Below, in pieces: positions 35,024 to 44,135 of a stretch of DNA of 64,000 nt. The stretch is from the NCBI RefSeq assembly GCF_002813375.1, contig NZ_PHUJ01000003.1, positions 5,146,001 through 5,210,000 on the forward strand, read 5' to 3'. Position numbers and translations under genes: made by a program. The DNA comes from Pseudonocardia alni (GTDB lineage: Bacteria > Actinomycetota > Actinomycetes > Mycobacteriales > Pseudonocardiaceae). Within the stretch, counting starts at the first letter, position 1, and each line of letters starts with the position of its first letter. The notes below the pieces were generated by a model. That model did not search any database. It saw nothing but the letters and a program-made list of their open reading frames with translations, and was not told the DNA's origin.

Positions 35024-36316
35024 TCAGGCGTCTGCGCGCGAGCTCGGATGCAGACCAGGCATCCCGGCGGGGCTGCCGTGCGGGATCCACCGGGCCAGCA
35101 GGTCCCGGCCGAACAGCTCGTCGACGACCATGCAGCCCGCCCCGGTCGGGCCCGCCCGTTCGCCCAGCGACGCCCGCGCGATCTGCAGGTCGCGGGTGGC
35201 CAGCGGCAGAGACCGGCGGTAGACCGACTGGCGAACCCCGGCCAACAGCAGATCGCCGGAGGTCCCGACCCGGCCGCCGAGCAGGATCGTCGACGGGTTG
35301 AAGAAGTTGACGATGGCCGCCACGGTGTCGCCGACCAGGCGACCGGCACGCGACAACAGCTCGACCGCGACCCGATCGCCGAACTCGGCGGCGCGCACGA
35401 CGTCGTCGGACGTGATCTCGCCCGCCTTCGCCAGCCGCTCGGTCAGGTGCTCCCCCCGGTTGTCCAGGGCGGCCGCCGTCGCATCCCGGGCCAGTGCTGC
35501 ACCGCCCGCGAACGCCTCCAGGCAGCCGACGTTGCCGCAACGGCACACCACCTGCTCCGCGCCGGGGACCGATCCGGTCAACCCGACGTGCCCGATGTCG
35601 CCCGCCGAGCCCTGCGCGCCGCGGTGCAGCCGTCCGCCGGAGATCAGTCCCGCGCCGATCCCGGTACCGATCTTGACCAGGACCAGGTCCGGGGACCCGA
35701 CCCCCCGGCCCGCCCGGTACTCGCCCAGCGCCATCAGGTTGACCTCGTTGTCCACGAACGCGGGCGCGTCGTAGCGGGTGGCCAGCCGGTCGCGGACCGG
35801 GTAGCCGTCCCAGCCCGGCATGATCGGTGGCGCCACCGGCCGACCGGAGGCGAACTCGACGGGGCCCGGCACCCCCAGACCGACGCCCCAGACGGCGGGA
35901 GCGCCCCGGTCGGCGAGCAGCTCGTCGAACAGGCTCTCCACCCGGCTCAGGCTGGCCTCCGGCCCGGTGGCGATGTCCCAGGCGCGACTCCGGTGGTCGA
36001 CCAGACGTCCGCTCAGGTCGGCCACACCGGCGTCGAATCCGGTCACCCCGAGCGAGGCCACCAGCAGCACCCCCGCATCGGCACGGAAGCGCAGCTCGCG
36101 CGGCGCCCGGCCTCCGGTGGACGTGCCGAGGTCGCCTTCGGTCACCAGGCCCGCTGCCTCCAGCTGCCCGAGCCGCTGCGAGACGACCGTGCGTCCCAGC
36201 CCGGAGCGACGGGCCAGCTCCGGACGTGTGCGCGCGCCGCCGGAACGAACCAGGTCGAGCACGGTGACCAGCGTGTCCAGCTGGTCCGGCGCGACCCCTT
36301 GCACGGACGGTCCCAC
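35024..36316 (-). CDS. ROK family transcriptional repressor
   Basis: 430 residues. An N-terminal winged helix (LVTVLDLVRSGGARTRPELARRSGLGRTVVS region) precedes a ROK kinase-like sensor domain with the zinc cluster CRCGNVGCLEAF. Like XylR and NagC, it should bind a sugar or sugar phosphate and repress neighbouring genes. It is divergent from the twelve-gene cluster starting at 36447, its likely target. The frame opens at 36397, but the GTG at 36314-36316 has a strong GAGGAGG at ideal spacing, which leaves the AT-rich 36317-36446 as shared promoter. Confidence 0.85.
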   Translation of the reverse strand: MGPSVQGVAPDQLDTLVTVLDLVRSGGARTRPELARRSGLGRTVVSQRLGQLEAAGLVTEGDLGTSTGGRAPRELRFRADAGVLLVASLGVTGFDAGVADLSGRLVDHRSRAWDIATGPEASLSRVESLFDELLADRGAPAVWGVGLGVPGPVEFASGRPVAPPIMPGWDGYPVRDRLATRYDAPAFVDNEVNLMALGEYRAGRGVGSPDLVLVKIGTGIGAGLISGGRLHRGAQGSAGDIGHVGLTGSVPGAEQVVCRCGNVGCLEAFAGGAALARDATAAALDNRGEHLTERLAKAGEITSDDVVRAAEFGDRVAVELLSRAGRLVGDTVAAIVNFFNPSTILLGGRVGTSGDLLLAGVRQSVYRRSLPLATRDLQIARASLGERAGPTGAGCMVVDELFGRDLLARWIPHGSPAGMPGLHPSSRADA

Positions 36317-36365
36317 TCGGCGACCTCCTCGTTCCGCCTCGGCCAGGCTTCCGAGGATAGTCCAT

Positions 36366-36390
36366 TGACTTTTGTGTAGATCAAACTTTA
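36366..36390. promoter_or_regulatory. AT-rich promoter/operator between ROK repressor and cluster
   Basis: A sharp AT-rich island in a GC-rich gap. It contains TTGACTTTTG, the weak dyad TTTG-N7-CAAA (36371-36385) and two direct ACTTT copies 17 bp apart, roughly one and a half to two helical turns. TTGACT could be a -35 element for the rightward operon. ROK repressors favour such AT-rich half-sites; the exact operator cannot be fixed by eye. Confidence 0.4.
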
Positions 36391-36446
36391 CTGTCATCGC
36401 ATCGATCGCAAGTGCGGCGCCGTGGCCGCACCGAAGGAGGTGGGTC

Positions 36447-37304
36447 GTGCGTCTCGGCTATCACTCGATCACCTGGGGCGGCGTCACCGGCGCCGCGGCC
36501 GGGGTGACCAGCGTCAAGGACCTCGTCTACCGGGTCCCCGGAGACATGGACCGGGCGCTGCGCGAGATCTCCGCCGCCGGCTACCGGGGCGTCGAGATGT
36601 TCGACGGGAACGTGCGCGAGTTCGCCGAGGTCCGCGACGACCACCCCGGCTCACTGCACCGGCTGCTCGACGAGACCGGGCTGTCGCTGGTCGGGGTCTA
36701 CACGGGCGGGAACTTCGTCTACCCCGAGATCCTGCCCGACGAACTGCACCGGGTACGCCGGGCCGCTGAGGACGCCGCCCGGTTCGGCGCGGCACAGCTG
36801 GTGGTCGGTGGCGGTGCGCCGCGAGCGCAGGGGATCGCCGACGGCGACCACGACCGGCTCGCCCGGGCCCTCGACACGGTCGCCGGGATCGCGGCGGAAC
36901 ACGGCCTGTCCGCCTGCTACCACCCGCACCTGGGCACGATCGGCCAGTCCCCGGAACAGATCGAGGCCGTGTTCTCCCGGTCCACGATCGGCTTCTGCCC
37001 GGACACCGCCCACCTGGCCGCCGGTGGTGGCGACCCGGCCGCGCTCATCCGCCGCCACGCGGACCGGATCCGGCACGTGCACCTCAAGGACCTCGGGTCC
37101 GACGGTGCGACGTTCCTGCCGCTCGGCCGCGGCGCGCTCGACCTGGACGGCGTGCTCGCCGCCGTCGCCGAGGTCGGCTACGACGACTGGCTGGTGGTCG
37201 AGCTGGACTCCTACGACGGCGACCCGGCCGAGGCGGCCCGGATCAGCCGCGCCTGGCTCGACGGCGCGCTGGACCGGGCCGGGCTGACCGTGACGACGAG
37301 TTGA
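36447..37304 (+). CDS. Sugar phosphate isomerase/epimerase-like TIM barrel (1)
   Basis: 285 residues of the xylose-isomerase-like (AP endonuclease 2) TIM-barrel family, nearest in feel to inosose dehydratase IolE. RLGYHSITWGG forms the first strand; the metal site is suggested by GVEMFDGN, YHPHLGTIG, CPDTAHLAAGG, HVHLKDL and VVELDS. Relatives dehydrate, epimerise or beta-eliminate keto sugars. GTG start after GAAGGAGG. First gene of the cluster, 14 bp before the Gfo/Idh gene. Confidence 0.8.
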   Translation: MRLGYHSITWGGVTGAAAGVTSVKDLVYRVPGDMDRALREISAAGYRGVEMFDGNVREFAEVRDDHPGSLHRLLDETGLSLVGVYTGGNFVYPEILPDELHRVRRAAEDAARFGAAQLVVGGGAPRAQGIADGDHDRLARALDTVAGIAAEHGLSACYHPHLGTIGQSPEQIEAVFSRSTIGFCPDTAHLAAGGGDPAALIRRHADRIRHVHLKDLGSDGATFLPLGRGALDLDGVLAAVAEVGYDDWLVVELDSYDGDPAEAARISRAWLDGALDRAGLTVTTS

Positions 37305-37318
37305 GACAGGAGCAAGCG

Positions 37319-38362
37319 ATGGCGGACAGGCTCCGCGCCGGGATCATCGGCGCCGGGTTCATCGGCGGCGTGCACGCACACGCCGTCCGGGCGGCCGGGG
37401 GCGAGGTGACCCGCGTCGCGGCCTCGCGCCCCGACCGGTCGGAGGAGGCCGCCGTCCGCCTCGGTGCCCGCACCGCGGCCGTGAGCGGCGACGACCTGAT
37501 CGACGCCGACGACGTCGACGTGGTGCACGTGTGCACCCCGAACTCCACCCACGTCGCCCTGGCCCGCCGGGCGCTGGCCGCGGGCAAGACGGTGGTCTGC
37601 GAGAAGCCGCTCGCGACGACGCTGGACGACGCGCGGGCGCTGGTCGCCGCGGCCCGAGGCCGGGTCGCGACGGTGCCCTTCGTCTACCGCTTCCACCCCG
37701 CGGCCCGGGAGATCCGGGCCCGGGTCCACGCGGGCGGGGCCGGGCCGCTGCACCTGCTGCACGGTGCCTACCTCCAGGACTGGCAGGCGGCCGGAGCGCC
37801 GGCCGGATGGCGCGGCGACGCCGCCGAGGGCGGCGCGCACCGTGCGTTCGCCGACGTCGGTGTGCACTGGTGCGACCTGGTCGAGTTCACCAGCGGGCAC
37901 CGGATCACCCGCCTGCTCGCCGCGACCGCGGGCGGGGGCACGGCCAGCACCGTCCAGTTCGAGACCGACAGCGGCGCCACCGGCTCGGTCGTGGTCAGCC
38001 AGACCGCGCTCGGCCGGCGCAACGCGCTGCGCATCTCCCTCGACGGCGAGCGGGCGGCCTACCGCTTCGACCAGGAGTCGCCCGAACAGCTGTGGATCGG
38101 TGACCGCGACGGCGACCGGGTGCTGCACCGCGGCACGCCCGCGTACTCGCCGGCCGCGGCACGGTACTCACTGCTCCCGCCCGGCCACCCGCAGGGCTAC
38201 CAGGACTGCTTCAACGCGTTCGTGGCCGACACCTACTCCGCGGTCCACGGCGATGCACCGGACGGGCTGCCCACGTTCGCCGACGGCCTGCGTGCTGCCG
38301 CACTGACCGACGCGGTGATCCGCTCGTCGGAGTCCTCGACCTGGGTGGAGGTGCCCTCGTGA
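37319..38362 (+). CDS. Gfo/Idh/MocA family NAD(P)-dependent sugar dehydrogenase
   Basis: 347 residues. The Rossmann motif GIIGAGFIGGVHAHA is near 8-22, CTPNSTHVALARRAL follows, and the EKPLA signature (CEKPLATTL) carries the catalytic lysine. The C-terminal alpha/beta domain contains GVHWCDLVEF with the expected Asp/His region. Such enzymes oxidise a sugar hydroxyl, often at C3 of glucosides, inositols or anhydrosugars. Flanked on both sides by TIM-barrel isomerase-like genes, an arrangement also known from levoglucosan and other keto-sugar pathways. Starts after ACAGGAG. Confidence 0.88.
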   Translation: MADRLRAGIIGAGFIGGVHAHAVRAAGGEVTRVAASRPDRSEEAAVRLGARTAAVSGDDLIDADDVDVVHVCTPNSTHVALARRALAAGKTVVCEKPLATTLDDARALVAAARGRVATVPFVYRFHPAAREIRARVHAGGAGPLHLLHGAYLQDWQAAGAPAGWRGDAAEGGAHRAFADVGVHWCDLVEFTSGHRITRLLAATAGGGTASTVQFETDSGATGSVVVSQTALGRRNALRISLDGERAAYRFDQESPEQLWIGDRDGDRVLHRGTPAYSPAAARYSLLPPGHPQGYQDCFNAFVADTYSAVHGDAPDGLPTFADGLRAAALTDAVIRSSESSTWVEVPS

Positions 38363-39279
38363 AACTCGGAATGCTCACCGCCTGTCTGCCCGATCGGCCG
38401 CTGGACGAGATCGCCCGATGGGCCGCGGGAGCGGGCTACGAGGCCCTCGAGGTGGCGGCCTGGCCGGCGATCGGCGACCGGCCGTTCACCGCCAGCCACC
38501 TCGACGTCGCCGCGTTCGGCGAGCGCGAGGCCGACACCACGCGCGCGCTGTTCGACGAGCACGGTCTGACGCTGAGCTCGCTGGCGTTCTACGACAACAA
38601 CCTGCACCCCGACCCGGCCGAACGCGCCGCCGTGCACGCCCACCTCGCGGCCTGCATCGACGCCGCCGCGCTGCTCGGCTGCCCGACCGTCGGGACGTTC
38701 GTCGGGCGCCATCCCGGCCGGACGGTGGCGGAGAACCTGCGCGACGCCGAGGAGATCTTCCCACCGCTGGTGGAGCGGGCCGGCGAACACGGCGTCAAGC
38801 TGATCGTCGAGAACTGCGTGATGGAGGGCTGGCACCCGGACGGCTACCCGGGCAACCTCGCCTACTCGCCCGAGCTGTGGGAGTGGATGTTCTCGCTCGG
38901 GCTCTACCTCAACTATGACCCGAGCCACCTGGTGTGGATGGGCATCGACCCGGTCGAGGCGCTGCGCCCCTACGTGGACAGGATCCCGCACGCCCAGGCC
39001 AAGGACATCCAGCTCTTCCCGGACGAGCGCCACCGCTACGGCTGGCCGGGCAAGGCCGTGCGGCGCGAGGACCCGTTCGACGTCGGCTGGTGGCGTTACC
39101 GGGTGCCCGGCCTCGGCGACGTCGACTGGCGCCGGGTCGTCGACACCCTCTACGAGGGCGGCTTCGACGGCGTGCTCTCGGTCGAGCACGAGGACCCGGT
39201 CTGGGGCGGCACCGAGGACCGGATCCACACCGGCCTGGAGGTCGCCCACCGCACCCTGCGGCCGCTGATCGTGGCGTGA
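38359..39279 (+). CDS. Sugar phosphate isomerase/epimerase-like TIM barrel (2)
   Basis: 306 residues. KLGMLTACLPDRPLDEIARWAAGAGYEALE opens the barrel; probable metal ligands lie in KLIVENCVME, LNYDPSHLVW, HAQAKDIQ and VLSVEHEDP, the standard E-D-H-E pattern of this family. Length and motifs fit hydroxypyruvate isomerase/epimerase relatives and the keto-sugar lyases of oxidative glycoside catabolism. GTG start overlaps the Gfo/Idh stop by four bases, so the two are translationally coupled. Confidence 0.85.
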   Translation: MKLGMLTACLPDRPLDEIARWAAGAGYEALEVAAWPAIGDRPFTASHLDVAAFGEREADTTRALFDEHGLTLSSLAFYDNNLHPDPAERAAVHAHLAACIDAAALLGCPTVGTFVGRHPGRTVAENLRDAEEIFPPLVERAGEHGVKLIVENCVMEGWHPDGYPGNLAYSPELWEWMFSLGLYLNYDPSHLVWMGIDPVEALRPYVDRIPHAQAKDIQLFPDERHRYGWPGKAVRREDPFDVGWWRYRVPGLGDVDWRRVVDTLYEGGFDGVLSVEHEDPVWGGTEDRIHTGLEVAHRTLRPLIVA

Positions 39280-39287
39280 GGAGAGAA

Positions 39288-40133
39288 GTGCGCTACACCG
39301 CAGAGATCCTGCCGTACCACGACTATCCGCTCGAGGTGGCGATCCGCGAACTCGCCGGGCTCGGGTTCACCGAGGTCAACCTGTGGTCCTCGGCCGCGCC
39401 GCTGGCCCACCACGTGACCCCGGGCGACGACCCGTCGGCGATCCGCGCGGTGCTCGACCGCTACGGCGTGCGCCCCTGCGGCCTGACGATGTACGGGAAG
39501 ACACAGGACGAGATGCTCGAGCGCATCGAGTTCGCCCGCGACCTCGGCATCGACACCGTGATCTTCGACTGCGAGGCCAACTACCCCGACTTCGTCGCGA
39601 CGTTCCTCCCCACCCTGGTGGAGGCCGCCGCCCGCGACGGCGTCCGGATCGCCGTGGAGAACCACCTCACCGTGCCGTTCAACGCCGACTTCGAGTCCGG
39701 TCACGGCGAGGAGCAGCGCTGGGACGAAGGCGTCGACACACTCGCGCAGATCAAGCGGTTGGTACGCGACATCGACCACCCGAACCTCGGGATCTGCCTC
39801 GCCCCGCCACACCTGTGGGTCATGCAGGACGGCATCAGCGAGGCCATCACCTGGCTCGCCGAGCGCCGGAAGCTCTTCTACTACTACATCTGGGACATCG
39901 ACCGGGCCTACCGCCACGGCGTCGACGGTCTGAACTTCGGGGCGGGGGAGCAACAGCTGCCCCGCGTCGGCGGCACCCTCGACCACGCCGTCCCGCTCGG
40001 GACGCTCGCCCGCGTCGGCTACTCCGGCCCCGCCAGCCTCAAGTGCCACGGCACCGGCGGCTGGCCCCTGCACCACATCACCGACGAACTGGCCAAGGCC
40101 GACGCCTACGTGCGTTCGTGCCTCCCGCGCTGA
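39288..40133 (+). CDS. Sugar phosphate isomerase/epimerase-like TIM barrel (3)
   Basis: 281 residues, same superfamily as the two upstream barrels but not a close copy. Family features are AEILPYHDYPLEVAIRELAGLGF, IFDCEANYPDF, RIAVENHLT and a late SLKCHGTGGW. The region normally supplying an Asp-x-x-His pair reads LGICLAPPHLW, so one metal ligand may be lost. GTG start after GAGGAGAG, 8 bp beyond the preceding stop. Confidence 0.72.
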   Translation: MRYTAEILPYHDYPLEVAIRELAGLGFTEVNLWSSAAPLAHHVTPGDDPSAIRAVLDRYGVRPCGLTMYGKTQDEMLERIEFARDLGIDTVIFDCEANYPDFVATFLPTLVEAAARDGVRIAVENHLTVPFNADFESGHGEEQRWDEGVDTLAQIKRLVRDIDHPNLGICLAPPHLWVMQDGISEAITWLAERRKLFYYYIWDIDRAYRHGVDGLNFGAGEQQLPRVGGTLDHAVPLGTLARVGYSGPASLKCHGTGGWPLHHITDELAKADAYVRSCLPR

Positions 40134-40143
40134 GGGGAAGACC

Positions 40144-41295
40144 TTGTCCGAGATCGACAGCTACGGCGGCTCGACTCGCTGGACCTTCGACGCCACCGGG
40201 GCGTTCCGGCTCGACCGCGACGGCGACCGGTGGTGGCTCGTGGACCCGCTGGGCAACGGCTTCCTGTCCGTCGGCCTGAACCACATCGACGACTCCGACC
40301 TCAAGTACCCGCACAACCTGGAGGTCTGGCAGAAGCGCTACGGCGGCTCGCGGGAGCGCTGGATCTCCGAGGGCGTCGTCGCCGACCTACGCAACTGGGG
40401 CTTCAACTCGATCGGCTGGACCCAGCAGTACATCGGCGGCGGCTGGCGCGAGAAGTTCGACTGGTCGCAGATCGTGGTCGTCGAGCACGGGTCGCAGTGG
40501 ACGGTGGCCGACCTGGAGGCCGCCGGGATGCCCTACATCATCCAGATGCGCCTGGCGGAGAACGAGAACTGGAACGGGCGCCCGTACTACCCCGACGTCT
40601 TCGACGCCGACTTCGACGACCACTGCGCCTACCTCGCGCGCAGCATCTGCGTGGACGCCGCGGCGAGCAAGAACCTCATCGGCTACTCGTTCGTCGACGC
40701 GCCGCTGTGGTTCCGCCACCCCGCGGGTGCGGACTGGCCGGGGCTCGAGGGGCTCGAGGGGGACAAGCGCGAGGCGAAGCTGTTCGAGATCGCCACCAGG
40801 TACTACGAGACGATCCACCGCCACATCCGCACCTACGACCCGCACCACCTGATCCTGGGCGACCGCTACAACGGCGACAACGAGCTGCCCGACGTGGTGC
40901 TCGAGGCCGCGAAGCCCTACATCGACGTGCTGTCGGTGCAGTACTACCCGGGCAACGACCAGGCCTCGCGCGACCACATGATCACCCACGCCCGCGGCCT
41001 GTACAAGCGCGTCGGCAAGCCGATCCTCATCCCCGACATCGGCAACTGGACCGCTACCGAGCTCAACCCCCACCGCACGATGGACGGCGTCCCGGACCAG
41101 GCCACTCGCGCCCGCCACTACATCGACACGTTCACCGACCTGGTGCGCGAGCCGTGGCTCCTGGGCTGGCACTGGTGCGGCTACGTCGAGAACCTCTCGC
41201 GCGGGTGGGGCATGAAGGACCCGTGGGACGAGCCGTACGGCGAGTACGTCGACCCGATCGCGGACTTCAACCGCACCGTCTACGACCTGCTCTGA
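40144..41295 (+). CDS. Agarase-like glycoside hydrolase homologue (1)
   Basis: 383 residues. The N-terminus WTFDATGAFRLDRDGDRWW, WLVDPLGNGFLSVGLNH and the C-terminal GWHWCGYVEN plus GMKDPWDEPY resemble agarase-like clan GH-A TIM-barrel hydrolases. At the strand where the general acid is normally Asn-Glu the protein reads GYSFVDAP, and at the nucleophile strand LIPDIGNW where relatives have Glu, so the glutamate pair seems replaced by aspartates or moved. No signal peptide, so a cytoplasmic substrate is implied. TTG start supported by GAGGGGAAG. Paralogue at 42194. Confidence 0.65.
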   Translation: MSEIDSYGGSTRWTFDATGAFRLDRDGDRWWLVDPLGNGFLSVGLNHIDDSDLKYPHNLEVWQKRYGGSRERWISEGVVADLRNWGFNSIGWTQQYIGGGWREKFDWSQIVVVEHGSQWTVADLEAAGMPYIIQMRLAENENWNGRPYYPDVFDADFDDHCAYLARSICVDAAASKNLIGYSFVDAPLWFRHPAGADWPGLEGLEGDKREAKLFEIATRYYETIHRHIRTYDPHHLILGDRYNGDNELPDVVLEAAKPYIDVLSVQYYPGNDQASRDHMITHARGLYKRVGKPILIPDIGNWTATELNPHRTMDGVPDQATRARHYIDTFTDLVREPWLLGWHWCGYVENLSRGWGMKDPWDEPYGEYVDPIADFNRTVYDLL

Positions 41296-41306
41296 GAGGG
41301 AAGCCC

Positions 41307-42191
41307 ATGAGAATCGTCGACCACAACGGGGACCTCGTCCGCCACGGCCGCGCCACCGTCAACGGCGTGCGTCTGCACTACCTGACCGCAGGCGAGGGGG
41401 AGCCCGTCCTGCTCCTGCACGGGGTGCCCAAGACCTCCTACCACTGGCGGCACGTGATCCCGTTCCTGACGCCGCACTACCAGGTGGTGGTGCCGGACAT
41501 GCGCGGGCTCGGGGACTCCGAGCACGCCGACGGCGGCTACGACATGGCGAACGTGGCCGAGGACTTCGCCGAGCTGATGACCGAGCTCGGGCACGACCGT
41601 TTCCGGGTGGTCGGCGAGGACTGGGGCGCCGCGGCCGCCTACCAGCTCGCCGCCCGGCACCCCGACCGCGTCCAGCAACTGGTCTACCAGGAGATGATCC
41701 TTCCCGGGTTCGGGCTGGAGGACTACTCGTTCCTGACCCCGGACAACGTCCGCAGCTACGTCTGGCTCTGGCACATCAACTTCTACTCGGTGCCCGAGTT
41801 CCCGGAGATGCTGATCAGCGGGCACGAGCGGGAGTACTTCTCCTACTTCATGAAGCACGAGACGCACGACCCGTCGGCGATCACCCCGGACGCGCTCGAC
41901 GAGTACGTGCGCTGCTACTCCTCGCCCGGCGGCGTGAAGTGCATGTGCGAGATCTACCGGGCCACGCTCACCGACGGCGACCAGAACAGGGAGTCCGCGA
42001 AGACCCGGCTCCCGATGCCGGTGCTGGCCGTGGGCAGCGAGCACTTCATCGGCGCCGACAACGAGCGGCAGATGCACGAGGTCGCCGACGACGTGCGGGC
42101 GGTGACCCTGCCGTGGGGCCACCAGCTCGCCGAGGAGTCGCCCGACGAGCTGGCCGGGCACTACCTCCGATTCTTCGCCGGGGAGCTGTAG
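41307..42191 (+). CDS. Epoxide hydrolase/dehalogenase-type alpha/beta hydrolase (1)
   Basis: 294 residues. The oxyanion motif HGVPKTSYHW is the HGxP signature of epoxide hydrolases and haloacid dehalogenases. The nucleophile elbow is VGEDWGAA, so the nucleophile is Asp; the cap domain has CEIYRA with a candidate ring-opening Tyr; the catalytic His is in WGHQLAEE. The start after GAGAGGGAAGCCC is clear. First of four related hydrolases in the cluster; the opening DHNGDLVRHGRATVNGVRLHY is shared with the copies at 44136 and 45964. Confidence 0.85.
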   Translation: MRIVDHNGDLVRHGRATVNGVRLHYLTAGEGEPVLLLHGVPKTSYHWRHVIPFLTPHYQVVVPDMRGLGDSEHADGGYDMANVAEDFAELMTELGHDRFRVVGEDWGAAAAYQLAARHPDRVQQLVYQEMILPGFGLEDYSFLTPDNVRSYVWLWHINFYSVPEFPEMLISGHEREYFSYFMKHETHDPSAITPDALDEYVRCYSSPGGVKCMCEIYRATLTDGDQNRESAKTRLPMPVLAVGSEHFIGADNERQMHEVADDVRAVTLPWGHQLAEESPDELAGHYLRFFAGEL

Positions 42192-42193
42192 AG

Positions 42194-43303
42194 ATGGCGA
42201 CGTTCGCAGTCCGCGACGGGCGGCTGGTCGACCCGGACGGGGAACCGTTCCTGTCCCTGGCCCTGAACCACGTGGACGAGACCAACCTCAAGTTCCCCTA
42301 CAACCGCGACATCTGGCGGGAGCGCTACGGCTCCCGCGAACGTTGGATCGCCGACGGGGCCGTCGCCGACCTGCGGAACTGGTCGTTCAACACGCTGGGC
42401 TGGACGCAGGAGTACGTCGCCGGCGGCTGGGGTGAGGCGCTGGACTGGTTCGGCGACCCGATCGACCTCAAGCACTCCACCCCGTGGTCGGCCGCCGAGC
42501 TGCGCGGGGCGGGCATCCCCTACGTCGCTCAGGTGCCGGTGCAGGAGATCGAGGACTGGAACGGCTACCCCGCGTTCCGGCCCATGGACCCTGCTCACGG
42601 AGGCGACGACTTCGCGGTCTGGTGCGACTACCTCGCGCGCAGCATCGCCGCCGAGCACGCCGACTCGCCCGACCTGCTCGGCTACTTCCTCGTCGACATC
42701 CCGGCCTGGCTGCCGCACGCCTCCGGCGCCGACTTCGCCGAGCTCCAGGGCCTGGACGCGGCCGAGCGGGAGAAGAAGCTCTACGACGTCGCGAGCCGCT
42801 ACTACGAGACGATCGTGACGGCGATCCGCCGCTACGACCCCGACCACCTGATCCTCGGCGACCGGTTCAACGGCAACAAAGGCATCCCGGAGCCGGTGCT
42901 GCGGGCGATGGAGCCCTTCGTCGACGTGCTGTCGGTGCAGTACTTCACCGAGCCGACCGAGGAGTCCCGCACGCAGCTGCGCGCGGACCTCGCGCGCTGG
43001 CGCGAACAGTGCGGGGGCAAGCCGGTGATCGTCGCCGACACCGGCAACTGGACGCCCACCGAGCTCAACCCGCACCGCGAGGGGCTGCCCGACCACGCCG
43101 CCCGCGGGGTCGACTACGGCGCCGCCCTGGACGCCGTGCTCGACGAGCCGTGGTTCGCCGGCTGGCACTGGTGCGGCTACGTGGAGAACACCGGCGGCCG
43201 CGGCTGGGGGCTCAAGGACCCGTGGGACGAGCCCTACCGCGACCTGACCGACGCCATCACCGAACACAACCGCCGCGCGCTCGCGCAGCACGGGAAGGAC
43301 TGA
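42194..43303 (+). CDS. Agarase-like glycoside hydrolase homologue (2)
   Basis: 369 residues, clearly paralogous to the protein at 40144: FLSLALNHVDETNLKFPYN, RYGSRERWI, RNWSFNTLGWTQEY, ILGDRFNG, WHWCGYVEN and GLKDPWDEPY all correspond. It lacks the first 25 residues of its paralogue. Again the acid/base strand reads GYFLVDIP and the nucleophile strand VADTGNW, with Asp where Glu is expected. Conservation of the same substitutions in both copies argues against random decay. ATG two bases after the preceding stop. Confidence 0.65.
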   Translation: MATFAVRDGRLVDPDGEPFLSLALNHVDETNLKFPYNRDIWRERYGSRERWIADGAVADLRNWSFNTLGWTQEYVAGGWGEALDWFGDPIDLKHSTPWSAAELRGAGIPYVAQVPVQEIEDWNGYPAFRPMDPAHGGDDFAVWCDYLARSIAAEHADSPDLLGYFLVDIPAWLPHASGADFAELQGLDAAEREKKLYDVASRYYETIVTAIRRYDPDHLILGDRFNGNKGIPEPVLRAMEPFVDVLSVQYFTEPTEESRTQLRADLARWREQCGGKPVIVADTGNWTPTELNPHREGLPDHAARGVDYGAALDAVLDEPWFAGWHWCGYVENTGGRGWGLKDPWDEPYRDLTDAITEHNRRALAQHGKD

Positions 43304-43304
43304 C

Positions 43305-44117
43305 ATGGGGCAGCTCGACGGCAAGGTCGCCGTGATCACCGGCGGCGGGCGCGGGCAGGGCCGGTCCCACGCGATCCGGCTGGCCCAGGAGGGCGCCGAC
43401 ATCGTCGTCTGCGACATCACGCAGCAGGTGGCCACCGTCCCGTTCCCGACGGGGCGGCCCGGTGACCTGGACGAGACCGTCGCCGCGGTGGAGAAGCTCG
43501 ACCGGCGCTGCGTCGCGATCGAGGCCGACGTCCGGAAGACCGCGGACATGGAGCGCCTCGCCGACACGGCGATGAGCGAGTTCGGGCGCATCGACATCCA
43601 CCTGGCCAACGCCGGGATCCTCAGCCTGTCGGAGAACACCTGGGAGCTCACCGACGAGGCCTGGGACGACATGATCGACATCAACCTGACGGGCGTCTTC
43701 AAGTCCTGCCGCGCCGTCGTCCCGCACATCCGCGCGGGCGGCAACGGCGGCACGATCCTCATCACGTCGTCGATCGCGGGCCTGCGCGCGGTCGCCGGCT
43801 GCACCCACTACACGGCGGCCAAGCACGGCATCGTCGGCCTGATGCGGACGCTGGCGCGCGAGCTGGCGCCGGAGTCGATCCGGGTCAACACGATCCACCC
43901 GACGGGTGTCGGCTCGCCGATGTCGAACAACGACTACTTCCCGCAGTGGCTCACCGAGCACGAGGAGCTCGGCAACGCCATGCGCTTCAACCTCATGCCG
44001 GTGGACGCGCTGCCCGAGCGCGACGTCTCCGACGTCGTCGCCTTCCTCTGCTCCGACGCGGGCAAGTGGATCACGGGGACGACCGTGCCGATCGACGCCG
44101 GCTTCATGCTCAAGTAG
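43305..44117 (+). CDS. Mycofactocin-coupled SDR family oxidoreductase (1)
   Basis: 270 residues of the mycofactocin-associated SDR subfamily. The cofactor loop TGGGRGQGRSHA is diagnostic of this group, whose NADH is held and recycled through mycofactocin. An insertion after DIT (QQVATVPFPTGR) and catalytic YTAAK with NLTGVF follow. It should oxidise a secondary alcohol. No mycofactocin biosynthesis gene (mftABCDEF) occurs in the window, so the redox carrier must be made elsewhere. The start is one base past the stop of the agarase-like gene, after GGGAAGGA. Confidence 0.88.
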   Translation: MGQLDGKVAVITGGGRGQGRSHAIRLAQEGADIVVCDITQQVATVPFPTGRPGDLDETVAAVEKLDRRCVAIEADVRKTADMERLADTAMSEFGRIDIHLANAGILSLSENTWELTDEAWDDMIDINLTGVFKSCRAVVPHIRAGGNGGTILITSSIAGLRAVAGCTHYTAAKHGIVGLMRTLARELAPESIRVNTIHPTGVGSPMSNNDYFPQWLTEHEELGNAMRFNLMPVDALPERDVSDVVAFLCSDAGKWITGTTVPIDAGFMLK

Positions 44118-44135
44118 GACGGAACGGAGGTCCCC

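Noticed and set aside
36317..36397. ATG at 36397 as start of the ROK repressor
   Set aside because: It has no ribosome site and would bury the AT-rich promoter in coding sequence; the GTG at 36316 has a strong GAGGAGG at ideal spacing.
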